Shown one piece after another: positions 34,621 to 43,418 of a stretch of DNA of 64,000 nt. The position numbers and the translations under genes were made by a program. The DNA is taken from assembly GCA_964351865.1 (NCBI GenBank), contig CAYGPJ010000002.1, positions 1 through 64,000 of the forward strand, given 5' to 3'. This stretch comes from JBCDJI01 sp964351865. GTDB taxonomy: Bacteria > Verrucomicrobiota > Verrucomicrobiia > Methylacidiphilales > JBCBYL01. The notes beneath the pieces were generated by a model that saw only the letters and a list, made by a program, of their open reading frames with translations, did no database searches and had not been told where the DNA came from. Numbering within the stretch: the first letter of the stretch is position 1; each line of letters opens with the position of its first letter.

Positions 34621-35493
34621 TTATTTTAACTGAGAAATCAGGGATCCCCCGATTTCGACCAGAGTTTTCGCTACCGCCACTCCGGCAGCTTCCAGTGCAT
34701 CGATTTTAGCTTGCGCGGTTCCCTTTCCGCCAGAAACAATCGCTCCAGCATGTCCCATGCGTCGCCCCGGAGGGGCTGTTGCACCGGCAATAAAGGCGGC
34801 TACTGGCTTCTTGACGTGATCCTTGATGTAGGCGGCCGCTTCTTCTTCTTCCGAGCCACCGATCTCTCCGATCATAATAATCCCTTCCGTTTCCGGATCA
34901 TTATTCAACAGCTCAACCGCATCTTTCTGCGTCATACCATGGATCGGATCTCCTCCGATACCGATACAGGTACTCTGCCCATATCCCAGACTGGTCACCT
35001 GATACACGGCTTCATAGGTAAGCGTTCCGCTGCGGGATACAATCCCGATCGTACCTGGTTTGTGAATATAGCCCGGCATGATTCCGATCTTGCACTCACC
35101 TGGGGTGATGATGCCCGGACAGTTGGGCCCGATCATGGTGACGTTCTTACCCCGCATGGCCAGCTTAACCCGCATCATATCACTGACGGGAATTCCTTCT
35201 GTAATACACACCACCAGATCAATTCCGGCATCCACCGCTTCTTCAATCGAATCCGCAGCAAATGGTGGCGGAACAAAAATCATAGTGGCGTTACAGCCGG
35301 TCTCAGCCACCGCTTCGGAAACCGTGTCGAATACCGGAACTTTATCCTCAAACTTTTCACCGCCGCGAGCTGGTGTCACACCCGCCACGATGTTGGTTCC
35401 ATATTCCATGCAGGATTTGGCGTGAAAGCTTCCCGCTTTGCCGGTGATACCCTGCACTAATAAACGCGTATTTTTATCAACTAAAACTGACAT
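34621..35493 (-). CDS. sucD: Succinyl-CoA synthetase alpha subunit
   Basis: Interconverts succinyl-CoA and succinate with nucleotide phosphorylation. The CoA-binding Rossmann region (LLVQGITGKAGSFHA) is N-terminal. The phosphohistidine lies in RRMGHAGAIVSGGKGTA near residue 245. Length 290 is normal. It lies 15 bp after sucC. Confidence 0.96.
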   Translation of the reverse strand: MSVLVDKNTRLLVQGITGKAGSFHAKSCMEYGTNIVAGVTPARGGEKFEDKVPVFDTVSEAVAETGCNATMIFVPPPFAADSIEEAVDAGIDLVVCITEGIPVSDMMRVKLAMRGKNVTMIGPNCPGIITPGECKIGIMPGYIHKPGTIGIVSRSGTLTYEAVYQVTSLGYGQSTCIGIGGDPIHGMTQKDAVELLNNDPETEGIIMIGEIGGSEEEEAAAYIKDHVKKPVAAFIAGATAPPGRRMGHAGAIVSGGKGTAQAKIDALEAAGVAVAKTLVEIGGSLISQLK

Positions 35494-35508
35494 GATATAA
35501 TTTCCTCT

Positions 35509-36690
35509 TTATTTTCCTGCAACTTCTACAGCTTTTTTAGCTCCATCCGCAAGATCAGATGCGGAAATCACATTGACTCCAGATTCTTCCAATAACTTAC
35601 GGCCGGCCTCCACATTGGTGCCTTCCAGACGCACGACCAAGGGCACCGTTAATCCAGTCGCCTTCACGGCCTGAATGATACCACTGGCAATGATGTCGCA
35701 TTTCATGATACCACCAAAAATATTGACCAGGATGGCCTCCACTTTCGGATCATTCATCAGGATATTAAAGGCCTTGGTCACCTGTTCTGCCGTAGCTCCT
35801 CCCCCAACATCCAGGAAGTTCGCGGGTTCTCCACCAGAGTGCTTAATGATGTCCATCGTCGCCATAGCGAGCCCCGCACCGTTGACTAGGCAGCCAATAT
35901 TTCCATCGAGACCGATGTAATTTAAACCTGACTTGGAGGCCTCTACCTCGCGTGGATCCTCTTCCTGCTCATCCCGCATCTCCATAATATCGGGATGACG
36001 GAACAGCGCATTGTCATCGAAGCTGATCTTGGCATCCAGCGCGAGGACTTTCCCGCCCTTGGTCAGCACCATGGGGTTGATTTCGACCATCGCGCAGTCT
36101 GATTTGATGAAGAGTTCATAGGCCGCATGCATCAGTCGGCAGGATTCACGCATTTCGATCGAGGTAAATCCGAGTTGCTTGGAAAGCTTGCGTGCTTCAT
36201 AAGGTCTTAAGCCCAACGCAGGATCCACCGCCAGATGGAAAATGGCTTCAGGCTGATTAGCCGCTACCTCTTCGATATCCACCCCACCCTGACTGCTGGC
36301 CACCACACAGGGACCATTCAATTCACGGTCCATCACAATGGCAAAATAAAATTCCTTCTCGATCTCTACCGACTCTGTCACCAGCACCTTCTTGACTAGT
36401 CGTCCTTCTTCACCCGTCTGGTGCGTAACCAAAACATCACCAATCATCTGCTCTGCAAAATCGCGAACCTGATTAGCGGTCTTACACAGATGAACCCCGC
36501 CTTTAAGGCCACCTTTGAAAGTCCCCTTACCACGGCCCCCTGCATGCACCTGGGCTTTGATCACTAGTTGATTCCCCAAGCCCCGGGCAATCTTTTCAGC
36601 TTCTGTGACGGAAAAAGCGACTTTACCCGGTGTGGTAGGCACACCGTACTTTTCCATTAATTCTTTGGCTTGGTATTCGTGAATATTCAT
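35509..36690 (-). CDS. sucC: Succinyl-CoA synthetase beta subunit
   Basis: The ATP-grasp subunit. MNIHEYQAKELMEKYGVPTT, HAGGRGKGTFKGG and FGGIMKCDIIASGI are family signatures, and 393 residues is the usual length. First gene of the minus-strand run sucC-sucD-gltA-panD-aminotransferase. The promoter should lie in the 104 bp shared with the divergent larC. Confidence 0.96.
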   Translation of the reverse strand: MNIHEYQAKELMEKYGVPTTPGKVAFSVTEAEKIARGLGNQLVIKAQVHAGGRGKGTFKGGLKGGVHLCKTANQVRDFAEQMIGDVLVTHQTGEEGRLVKKVLVTESVEIEKEFYFAIVMDRELNGPCVVASSQGGVDIEEVAANQPEAIFHLAVDPALGLRPYEARKLSKQLGFTSIEMRESCRLMHAAYELFIKSDCAMVEINPMVLTKGGKVLALDAKISFDDNALFRHPDIMEMRDEQEEDPREVEASKSGLNYIGLDGNIGCLVNGAGLAMATMDIIKHSGGEPANFLDVGGGATAEQVTKAFNILMNDPKVEAILVNIFGGIMKCDIIASGIIQAVKATGLTVPLVVRLEGTNVEAGRKLLEESGVNVISASDLADGAKKAVEVAGK

Positions 36691-36794
36691 GACAATAAAA
36701 ATTAGAGTCGCTAAAGTCTCAGATCAAAGCGAGCAGGTCAACTCATTTGCCTCTTTTGCCGGATGATGATAACTTTTAAATTCAATTTTCTATT

Positions 36795-38096
36795 ATGCAT
36801 TTACACCTAGACCCCTCTATTTCCGGAATCAGTGGCGACATGTTCCTCGGCGCATGTATCGAAATTGGCTTGAATTCCGAGCAACTGGTGACCGAGTTAA
36901 AGAAATTACCGCTGACGGAAGCATGGAAATGCGTACAGGTTCGTACCGGCCGCGGCGACATCGTCGGGACTAAACTTGATTTTGTGGTTGAAGGTCAACC
37001 TGATCCCCATGACCACCACTCCCGCCACAATCATGACCACAATCATGACCACAATCATGACCATAATCATGATCACTCTCACGAGCATTCTCATAGCCAT
37101 CATGACCATGAACACTCGGATCACCATGCGCATGGCCGACATTTCACCACCATTCGGGACCTGATCCAGCAGTCCGCTCTCAGCGAATCTGTCAAACAGC
37201 GTTCCATCTCCATGTTTGAGCGTGTCGGGCATGCCGAAGCAGCCATTCACGGAAAAACCCTCGAAGAAATCCATTTCCATGAAGTCGGGGCACTGGACTC
37301 GATTCTGGACATCGTGGGGGCGGCTATTGCCGTCGAACTCTTGGGTATTACGCGCATCACTTCCGCGATCCCTGTCGACGGCCATGGCAGCATTCAGTGC
37401 ACTCACGGCACGTTTCCCGTTCCGGCGCCTGCAACCCTTAAAATTCTGGAAGGAAAGCGCCTCAATCAGATCGATGTGGAGTCAGAATTGATCACTCCCA
37501 CCGGGGCGGCAATTCTGGCTGAGCTTGTTTCATCGTTCCAGCCGCTAGGCCACGCTGAAATTATCAAAACCGGCTACGGTCTGGGCACCAAAGAACTCAA
37601 GGGCCGCCCGAATGTCCTCAGGCTCATCCTCTGCCAGGCTCAAGCAGAAGTCCCCACCGGTTTTGAAAAAGATACAGTCTGCTTGTTGGAAACGAACATT
37701 GACGATATCACCGGAGAGCGCTTGGGACACGTCACCGCAGCATTAATGGACGCGGGAGCGCTAGACGTTGCCGTCATTTCCATCTTGATGAAAAAAGGGC
37801 GCCCCGGACATCAGATTCAAATCATCTGCGATCCGGATAAAACCGCCCCACTGACAGAATATTTGATGCGCTCGACCGGAACCTTAGGCGTCCGTGTTCA
37901 TCAGGTGGATCGCCTGAAATTACCCAGAGAATCTCGCAGCGTTAACACACCATACGGCACGATCAGGATCAAGACGGGCACGCTGAACGGCTCCGTCGTC
38001 ACTCAAAAGCCGGAAGCAGACGATGTGAAACAGGCCAGCCAACAGCACCGGGTCAGTGAAGATACCGTTATACAGAGTGTGTTAAACAGCGCTTGA
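36795..38096 (+). CDS. larC: Nickel-pincer cofactor metal-insertion protein LarC
   Basis: Inserts nickel into the pincer nucleotide cofactor of lactate racemase and related enzymes. MHLHLDPSISGISGDMFLGA, EIHFHEVGALDSILDIVGA and CLLETNIDDITGE are family landmarks. A histidine-rich insert at about residues 72-116 probably stores or binds Ni. Length 433 as one uninterrupted frame contrasts with the Lactobacillus gene, which is read as LarC1/LarC2 by a programmed frameshift. No larA, larB or larE is present in the window. Confidence 0.92.
   Translation: MHLHLDPSISGISGDMFLGACIEIGLNSEQLVTELKKLPLTEAWKCVQVRTGRGDIVGTKLDFVVEGQPDPHDHHSRHNHDHNHDHNHDHNHDHSHEHSHSHHDHEHSDHHAHGRHFTTIRDLIQQSALSESVKQRSISMFERVGHAEAAIHGKTLEEIHFHEVGALDSILDIVGAAIAVELLGITRITSAIPVDGHGSIQCTHGTFPVPAPATLKILEGKRLNQIDVESELITPTGAAILAELVSSFQPLGHAEIIKTGYGLGTKELKGRPNVLRLILCQAQAEVPTGFEKDTVCLLETNIDDITGERLGHVTAALMDAGALDVAVISILMKKGRPGHQIQIICDPDKTAPLTEYLMRSTGTLGVRVHQVDRLKLPRESRSVNTPYGTIRIKTGTLNGSVVTQKPEADDVKQASQQHRVSEDTVIQSVLNSA
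37026..37073 (+). repeat. Four 12-bp tandem repeats encoding the LarC His-rich tract
   Basis: CACAATCATGAC repeats three times exactly and once with two changes, encoding HNHD units (about residues 78-93). The repeat length could vary between strains by slippage and would alter metal-binding capacity without shifting the frame. Confidence 0.85.
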
Positions 38097-38120
38097 TAAC
38101 CTCTCAACACCCTTCCCCTG

Positions 38121-38510
38121 ATGTGCATTGCGATCAAAAAGAAAGGTAAGACCTATCAGCAGGGTCAATCTGTCGAAGTAGAAACCGACCAAGGGTCAGC
38201 CACTGTTCCCTGGGCCTCCTACGCTCGTTCTGAAAAAATGCACTATTGGGAAAAGCAACGAAAAGCCTCTCACGTCGTCATACGGGCCGAAGGCTTTGCC
38301 GAGCGCCAACGTCAGACGAATCAAATTATCTGGCAAGAAATACCTGCCGATCACGTCATTCATGCCGTCTTGGCAGCCCCCCGCAATCCGGAAGAATTTC
38401 TCATTCCCCAGGGTCGCGACTGCTATATTGTGACTCGGGCCGCGACAACTGAAGAGATCGAACATTTTGGCCATGATCGCATGCCGCTGATTACTTCTGG
38501 CTCGCTCTAA
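38121..38510 (+). CDS. Unrecognised 129-aa protein following larC
   Basis: No family recognised. The frame starts 24 bp after larC, so cotranscription is likely. The protein begins Met-Cys (MCIAIKKKG), so Cys could become N-terminal after Met removal. It contains VPWASYARSEKMHYWEKQRKA and a mixed alpha/beta pattern with several Arg-rich helices. No transmembrane span, signal peptide or zinc-ligand cluster is visible. The Met-Cys start recalls HypC and SRAP proteins, but none of their other motifs are present. Confidence 0.72.
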   Translation: MCIAIKKKGKTYQQGQSVEVETDQGSATVPWASYARSEKMHYWEKQRKASHVVIRAEGFAERQRQTNQIIWQEIPADHVIHAVLAAPRNPEEFLIPQGRDCYIVTRAATTEEIEHFGHDRMPLITSGSL

Positions 38511-38548
38511 AAGCTTTTCGAGTTTTGTTTTAGGACTACAGTGATTTT

Positions 38549-39793
38549 ATGTCACTACGTCTCGCCCTACTCTGCAGTCTTATCCTTTTGCCGGTTGCCA
38601 ATTATGCCGAAGAGTCAAAGGTTTCGTTCGAACAACTCAACGAGATCTTCGGCATCGAGCTCTTCGCCGACAACTCCTTGTGGGATGATGTCGATGATGA
38701 TGTTGCCGAGCGTCTGGGTTGGCCGCTGGAAGGGAAAACCACGTTTCGCAGTAGTTATCGCTACTACCCCAGCGAAGGCTATTCGGTTCTTGAAACGACT
38801 ACCTATACCGCAGCCCTCTATTGCATCGACTCCAAACCAGATCGAATCTCCCTGATGTTTTCCAACAAAGGAGACTACCCCAAATTCAATAGTAATTATC
38901 CTCCCAGAGAAGTTATTTCAGAATTTGAAGACCAGCTAGAGCTCGAGGAAGAACAACTAGTAGCCAAGCTGTCAGGAATATTGGGGGAACCTGAAAAAGG
39001 CAAAATGGGGAAAGGCAAAAGACTCCGTGAAAGATTACAGCGCTGGGATTGGAACGGGCATTCTATTCTGCTTTCAGTACAAGATGGTGATTATGTCGCC
39101 CTGCGCGTCACTAAACCGGAATTCGCCGATAATCGTGGTGTAACGGATAGCGTATCTGATTCCGAACTACGTGAGATATTGGTCAAAAGAGTTCTGCGGC
39201 GGGAAAACGGTGATGTCATCGTTACGGAGATTCCCATGGCAGACCAAGGTCCCAAAGGTTACTGCGTGCCTGCGACATGGGAGCGGTATTTAAGATACTT
39301 AGGTATCCCCGCTGACATGTATGTGCTGGCACGCGCCGGCAGCAGCGGCTATGGAGGCGGCACCTATTTAGGGCCTATTGCAGAAGCAGTCGATGATCTG
39401 GCCGGTGATTTCGGGAGAAAACTCGATGATGCTAGAGCGGATCTGGAACCTAAAAAACTGGCTAAATACATCGACGATGGGTTGCCAATCATGTGGGCGG
39501 TCTATGCGGAGAGTCGCCTATACCGGGACGGAATCAACGAGAGAACCCAAGCCAGATCAAAAGTAACTGATTGGGAAGCCTGGAAGGCCGAACTGGAGAT
39601 AGCTCGTGAAGCCGTCGAAGACATGAAAAACCTGAGACAAGGCGGTCACGTCTGCATGATCATCGGATACAACGAGGAAACGCAGGAAATCGCCACCTCT
39701 GACTCATGGGGAGACAACTACAAGGAAAGATGGATGACGCTGGAAGAAGCCGAGGCAATCAGCCAGGGCACTCTCCAACTGGTCCGCTGGTAA
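38549..39793 (+). CDS. Secreted C39/papain-like cysteine peptidase
   Basis: A 414-residue protein with a signal peptide (about 1-21, ending NYAEES). The first 220 residues are a domain I do not recognise. The C-terminal half is a papain-fold peptidase of the C39-like type: the nucleophile is Cys239 in GYCVPATWERYL, the His is 367 in QGGHVCMIIGYN, and the third residue is Asp385 in SDSWGDNY. The role is likely in periplasmic or extracellular proteolysis, perhaps of a bacteriocin- or cell-wall-related substrate. No ABC transporter domain is attached, unlike bacteriocin-processing C39 enzymes. Confidence 0.72.
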   Translation: MSLRLALLCSLILLPVANYAEESKVSFEQLNEIFGIELFADNSLWDDVDDDVAERLGWPLEGKTTFRSSYRYYPSEGYSVLETTTYTAALYCIDSKPDRISLMFSNKGDYPKFNSNYPPREVISEFEDQLELEEEQLVAKLSGILGEPEKGKMGKGKRLRERLQRWDWNGHSILLSVQDGDYVALRVTKPEFADNRGVTDSVSDSELREILVKRVLRRENGDVIVTEIPMADQGPKGYCVPATWERYLRYLGIPADMYVLARAGSSGYGGGTYLGPIAEAVDDLAGDFGRKLDDARADLEPKKLAKYIDDGLPIMWAVYAESRLYRDGINERTQARSKVTDWEAWKAELEIAREAVEDMKNLRQGGHVCMIIGYNEETQEIATSDSWGDNYKERWMTLEEAEAISQGTLQLVRW

Positions 39794-39812
39794 GCTTTCA
39801 CGCTCCCCTGTT

Positions 39813-40466
39813 TTATTCACCCAAGGCCTTTTTGATTTCTTCAGCCATATCTGAGTGATCGTATTTAATGCCCTTGCGAATAACGACCACGCATTTACTG
39901 AATGGCTTCGGAATCTGAAACCGGTCCCAGCTGCGAGCCTCCCACTTTCGGTCTAAATGATAGGTGACCGGAATAACCGGATATCCTGAAATGCGAGCGA
40001 GATGCAGAATGCCTTCCTGCACCGAGTATCTCGGTCCGCGTGGCCCATCGGGAGTCACGCCGACATCTTTCCCCTCACGCACCAGGTCTTTGGTCATTTT
40101 GATCAGCGCGGCAACTCCTTTACCTGAACTGGATCCACGGGCTGACTCGATCCCAAAGCGTGCTGCCGTATCCGAAATCATGGCACCATCGCGACTGCGA
40201 CTGATCATCACCACCAGTTTGCGCTGATGCCAATATTTCTCGTAAAGCCGCGGCATCAATAAAATGCGATTGTGCCACAGCACAAAAATGCAGGGACTGC
40301 GCATATTATTCCCGAACAGACCGGCTTCATCTTTGACTTCGTACCGAAGGGTGGACGACAGCAGACGAATCGCGGCGGCCGCCATCATGGGGCCCGCCCA
40401 GGGAATTACTTTTTTCCGCAACCATTGGCGGACGCTTTTAAGTAATTCGGGTGCCTTAGCGGACAT
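39813..40466 (-). CDS. Lysophospholipid acyltransferase-family protein (DUF374 type)
   Basis: 217 residues with the acyltransferase pattern of the DUF374 group: VLWHNRILLMPRLY early (an H-N variant of the HX4D motif), SRSRDGAMISDTAARFG, and TPDGPRGPRYSVQEGILHLA. Related proteins acylate phospholipids or lipid A-like molecules at the inner membrane. The nearby PagL-like gene suggests lipid A handling in this organism, but they are not linked. It is convergent with the peptidase gene and shortly downstream of lysS. Confidence 0.8.
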   Translation of the reverse strand: MSAKAPELLKSVRQWLRKKVIPWAGPMMAAAAIRLLSSTLRYEVKDEAGLFGNNMRSPCIFVLWHNRILLMPRLYEKYWHQRKLVVMISRSRDGAMISDTAARFGIESARGSSSGKGVAALIKMTKDLVREGKDVGVTPDGPRGPRYSVQEGILHLARISGYPVIPVTYHLDRKWEARSWDRFQIPKPFSKCVVVIRKGIKYDHSDMAEEIKKALGE

Positions 40467-40473
40467 GAGTAAA

Positions 40474-41937
40474 CTATGCCCGTGGCTTCATCAACGGGAA
40501 GAAAATGACATCACGAATCGATTCCGCACCCGTCAACATCATCACCAGACGATCTATCCCCATCCCCATCCCTCCGGCAGGCGGCATGCCGTGCTCCATG
40601 GCGGTCAGAAAGTCTTCATCAATTTTCTGCACTTCTTCTCCCGCCTGTGCTTCCAGTCGTTTACGCTGCACTAGCGGATCGTTCAACTCGCTGTAGCCGG
40701 GGGAAATTTCCTGACCATTGATGATTAATTCATACACATCAACTACTTCCGGATTTTCCACATTCTGTTTCGCTAGTGGCACCAGTTCCTTCGGCAAATG
40801 TGTCACAAACAGCGGATCCATCGTTTTTGCTTCCACCAGTTTTTCGAATACCTGATTACTGACTTCAAAGTCTTCCAGCTGTGGCAGAATTTCCAAACCG
40901 AACTCTTTCTCGGCTTTCTCACGCCGTTGCTCCGGAGTCAGGTCAAACCAGTCGGCTCCGGCAGCTTCCTTAATACAGTCATGATAGGATTGGCGTTTCC
41001 ATGGACGCTGAAGATTAATCCTCACCTCTTTTGCGTCGTCACCTTCTCCACGTTTGTGGACGATCTCTGTGCCCCCACAGAATTTTTCGGCCAGGTGCAC
41101 GATCATTCCCTCCACCAGATCTGCCATGCCTTCGTAATCACTGTAGGCCTCGTACAACTCCAACATGGTGAATTCCGGATTATGCTTACGCGACAATCCT
41201 TCATTCCGAAAATTTCGATTAAGTTCAAAGACCTTATTGTAGCCACCAACTAGCAATCGCTTCAGATACAATTCCGGTGCGATACGCAGATACAGGTCGA
41301 TATCCAATGCATTATGATGCGTGGTAAAAGGAGTCGCCGCCGCTCCGCCGGGAATGGCCTGCATCATCGGAGTTTCCACTTCCAAATAGCCGCGTTCTTC
41401 CAGATAACGGCGAATTTCAGACACCATCCGGCATCTAGTCGTCAGGACATTCTTAACGTTCTCGTTGCTGACTAGGTCGAGATACCGCTGACGGTATCTT
41501 TGCTCGACATCACTTAATCCATGCCATTTTTCAGGCAAAGGACGCAGCGCCTTACTCAGAAAGGTGAAGGTATCCACATGAATGGTCTTCTCCCCTGTCT
41601 TGGTCAGAAAACATTTTCCCGTCACCCCAACAAAATCACCCAAATCTACCAGCTTGAAGGCTTCCAGTTCATTTTCGGGAATTTCATCCTTACGGAGGTA
41701 AATTTGCAGACTGCCGTCTTCATCGCAGAGATGTAGGAACTGGCTTTTACCCATTTTACGATGGGTCAGAATACGTCCGGCAAAGCGAATGGCTTTCCCT
41801 TCTTCAAACTCTTTGAGAATCACACCCGAGGTCAGCGTATCACTGAAGCGGGCTCCAAACGGAGCGACACCTAGCGCTTTAAGGGGTTCCAGCTTGCCCT
41901 GCCTGACGGCAAATAAATCATTGGTTTCTTCTGACAT
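40474..41937 (-). CDS. lysS: Lysine-tRNA ligase, class II
   Basis: Charges tRNA-Lys. An N-terminal OB-fold (IRFAGRILTHRKMGKSQFLHL) is followed by the class II core: RYRQRYLDLV, ETPMMQAIPGGAAATPF, FRNEGLSRKHNPEFTMLE and GMGMGIDRLVMMLTG. About 487 residues from ATG 41937; a TTG at 41946 would add three. The acyltransferase gene follows after 7 bp. Confidence 0.95.
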   Translation of the reverse strand: MSEETNDLFAVRQGKLEPLKALGVAPFGARFSDTLTSGVILKEFEEGKAIRFAGRILTHRKMGKSQFLHLCDEDGSLQIYLRKDEIPENELEAFKLVDLGDFVGVTGKCFLTKTGEKTIHVDTFTFLSKALRPLPEKWHGLSDVEQRYRQRYLDLVSNENVKNVLTTRCRMVSEIRRYLEERGYLEVETPMMQAIPGGAAATPFTTHHNALDIDLYLRIAPELYLKRLLVGGYNKVFELNRNFRNEGLSRKHNPEFTMLELYEAYSDYEGMADLVEGMIVHLAEKFCGGTEIVHKRGEGDDAKEVRINLQRPWKRQSYHDCIKEAAGADWFDLTPEQRREKAEKEFGLEILPQLEDFEVSNQVFEKLVEAKTMDPLFVTHLPKELVPLAKQNVENPEVVDVYELIINGQEISPGYSELNDPLVQRKRLEAQAGEEVQKIDEDFLTAMEHGMPPAGGMGMGIDRLVMMLTGAESIRDVIFFPLMKPRA

Positions 41938-42028
41938 GAGCTTCAAAGGCTAGAGTCGAGTCAGCTTGCGATCAACTACGGAATTGCCTTCTCAATACAA
42001 CAGGCCGGAAAGCTACATTTTATCATAC

Positions 42029-43381
42029 TCACCGATGTGGCATGAATGCCAATGCTTGCCCCGCAGTTTCAGAACGGATTTCGCCGGCTTCATAGACGAC
42101 CTCTCCATTGACGAACGTATGCGAAATTTCTCCCCCAAGCGTACGACCTTCCAGCGGTGACCAGCCACATTTGTATTTCAGATTATCGCGTTTCACTGTG
42201 GGTTTCTGAAGTGGATCCACTAACACCGCATCTGCCCAGTAGCCTTCACGGAGGTATCCCCTGTCCACCATGCGGTAACATTCCGCCACGCGATGCGACA
42301 TCAGAGACACGACTTCCTCCACACTTATCCGGCCGGCATCCACATGCGCCAGCATCAGACCCAGTGCGTGCTGAATTAGCGGTAACCCCGCCGGTGCTTT
42401 GTCATATTCCGTTGTCTGCTTTTCATCCCAGGTGTGGGGGGCATGATCCGTCGCAATGACATCGATTCTACCCTCCTTAAGCCCTTGCCACAACGCTTCA
42501 CGATCTGCTGCAGATTTAATCGCTGGATTACATTTAATCAAAAACCCCAACTCCGCATAATCTTCCTGTGAAAAAGTCAGATGATGCACGCAAACTTCTG
42601 AAGTAATGCGTTTATCAGCCAACGCGCCAGTTGAGAACTGCCCTACCTCCTTGGCCGTCGTCAGATGTAACACATGTAGTCGCGTGCCGTATTTAAGGGC
42701 TAATTCGATGGCCAGTGAAGACGACTTCCAACAAGCATCGTGGTTTCTCACTTGCGGGTGCGCTTCAGGAGGAATGCCTTTCGGGTACTGCAGCCGCGCT
42801 TGCTCCAGCGACTGCTCTACCGTCTCTTCATCTTCACAGTGCGTTGCAATCAATCCGGGCCAGTCGCGATAGAAACGCTCTAACACTTCGCGATCATTCA
42901 CCAGCATATTTCCGGTCGAAGACCCCATAAAGATTTTCAATCCGCAAATTTCGCCGATGGGGATGTCTGTCAGAATGACATCTGCATTTTCGTTGGTGGC
43001 ACCAATATAGAAGGCGTAGTTCACCACCGAATCTCGCTCCCCGATCGCATTTTTGGCGCGCCACGCTTCCCAGTTCGTCGTGGGTGGTTTGGTATTCGGC
43101 ATTTCCATCACGGAAGTTACTCCGCCAGCTGCCGCTGCACGAGATTCACTGGCGATGGTTCCTTTATGAGAAAGCTCATAGTCCCGAAAATGCACCTGAT
43201 CATCAATCACCCCAGGCAACAACCACTTGCCAGTACCATCGATTTCACGCCCTCCAGCAGGCAAGGATACCTGTCCTCCGATTTGAGCAATACGTCCGTT
43301 CTCGAAGAGTACATCGCCCTCAATACGACTGCCTTCATTGATCACCAGCACATCACGAATGACTAAGGCTTGTTCTGACAT
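42029..43381 (-). CDS. pyrC: Dihydroorotase
   Basis: Cyclises carbamoyl-aspartate in pyrimidine synthesis. The amidohydrolase barrel shows VIDDQVHFRDYELSHKG, where the first His of the usual HxH is Gln, a form I associate with Bacteroidetes-like dihydroorotases. LKIFMGSSTGN contains the carbamylated-Lys region, and LHVLHLTT and VIATDHAPHTWDEK complete the metal site. About 450 residues. A strong AGGAGG (43395-43390) lies 8 bp before ATG 43381, one of the clearest Shine-Dalgarno sites in the window. Allantoinase is the less likely alternative. Confidence 0.87.
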   Translation of the reverse strand: MSEQALVIRDVLVINEGSRIEGDVLFENGRIAQIGGQVSLPAGGREIDGTGKWLLPGVIDDQVHFRDYELSHKGTIASESRAAAAGGVTSVMEMPNTKPPTTNWEAWRAKNAIGERDSVVNYAFYIGATNENADVILTDIPIGEICGLKIFMGSSTGNMLVNDREVLERFYRDWPGLIATHCEDEETVEQSLEQARLQYPKGIPPEAHPQVRNHDACWKSSSLAIELALKYGTRLHVLHLTTAKEVGQFSTGALADKRITSEVCVHHLTFSQEDYAELGFLIKCNPAIKSAADREALWQGLKEGRIDVIATDHAPHTWDEKQTTEYDKAPAGLPLIQHALGLMLAHVDAGRISVEEVVSLMSHRVAECYRMVDRGYLREGYWADAVLVDPLQKPTVKRDNLKYKCGWSPLEGRTLGGEISHTFVNGEVVYEAGEIRSETAGQALAFMPHR

Positions 43382-43418
43382 CACATGTTCCTCCTATGGT
43401 TATTGCGTACTAGCAGCG

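Noticed and set aside
37026..37130. Tandem repeats as a possible CRISPR-like array
   Set aside because: Units are 12 bp without spacers and encode His-rich protein in the larC frame.
36906..37406. Met/Val-rich open frame opposite larC
   Set aside because: It is the complement of the His-rich repeats; no independent evidence for a gene.
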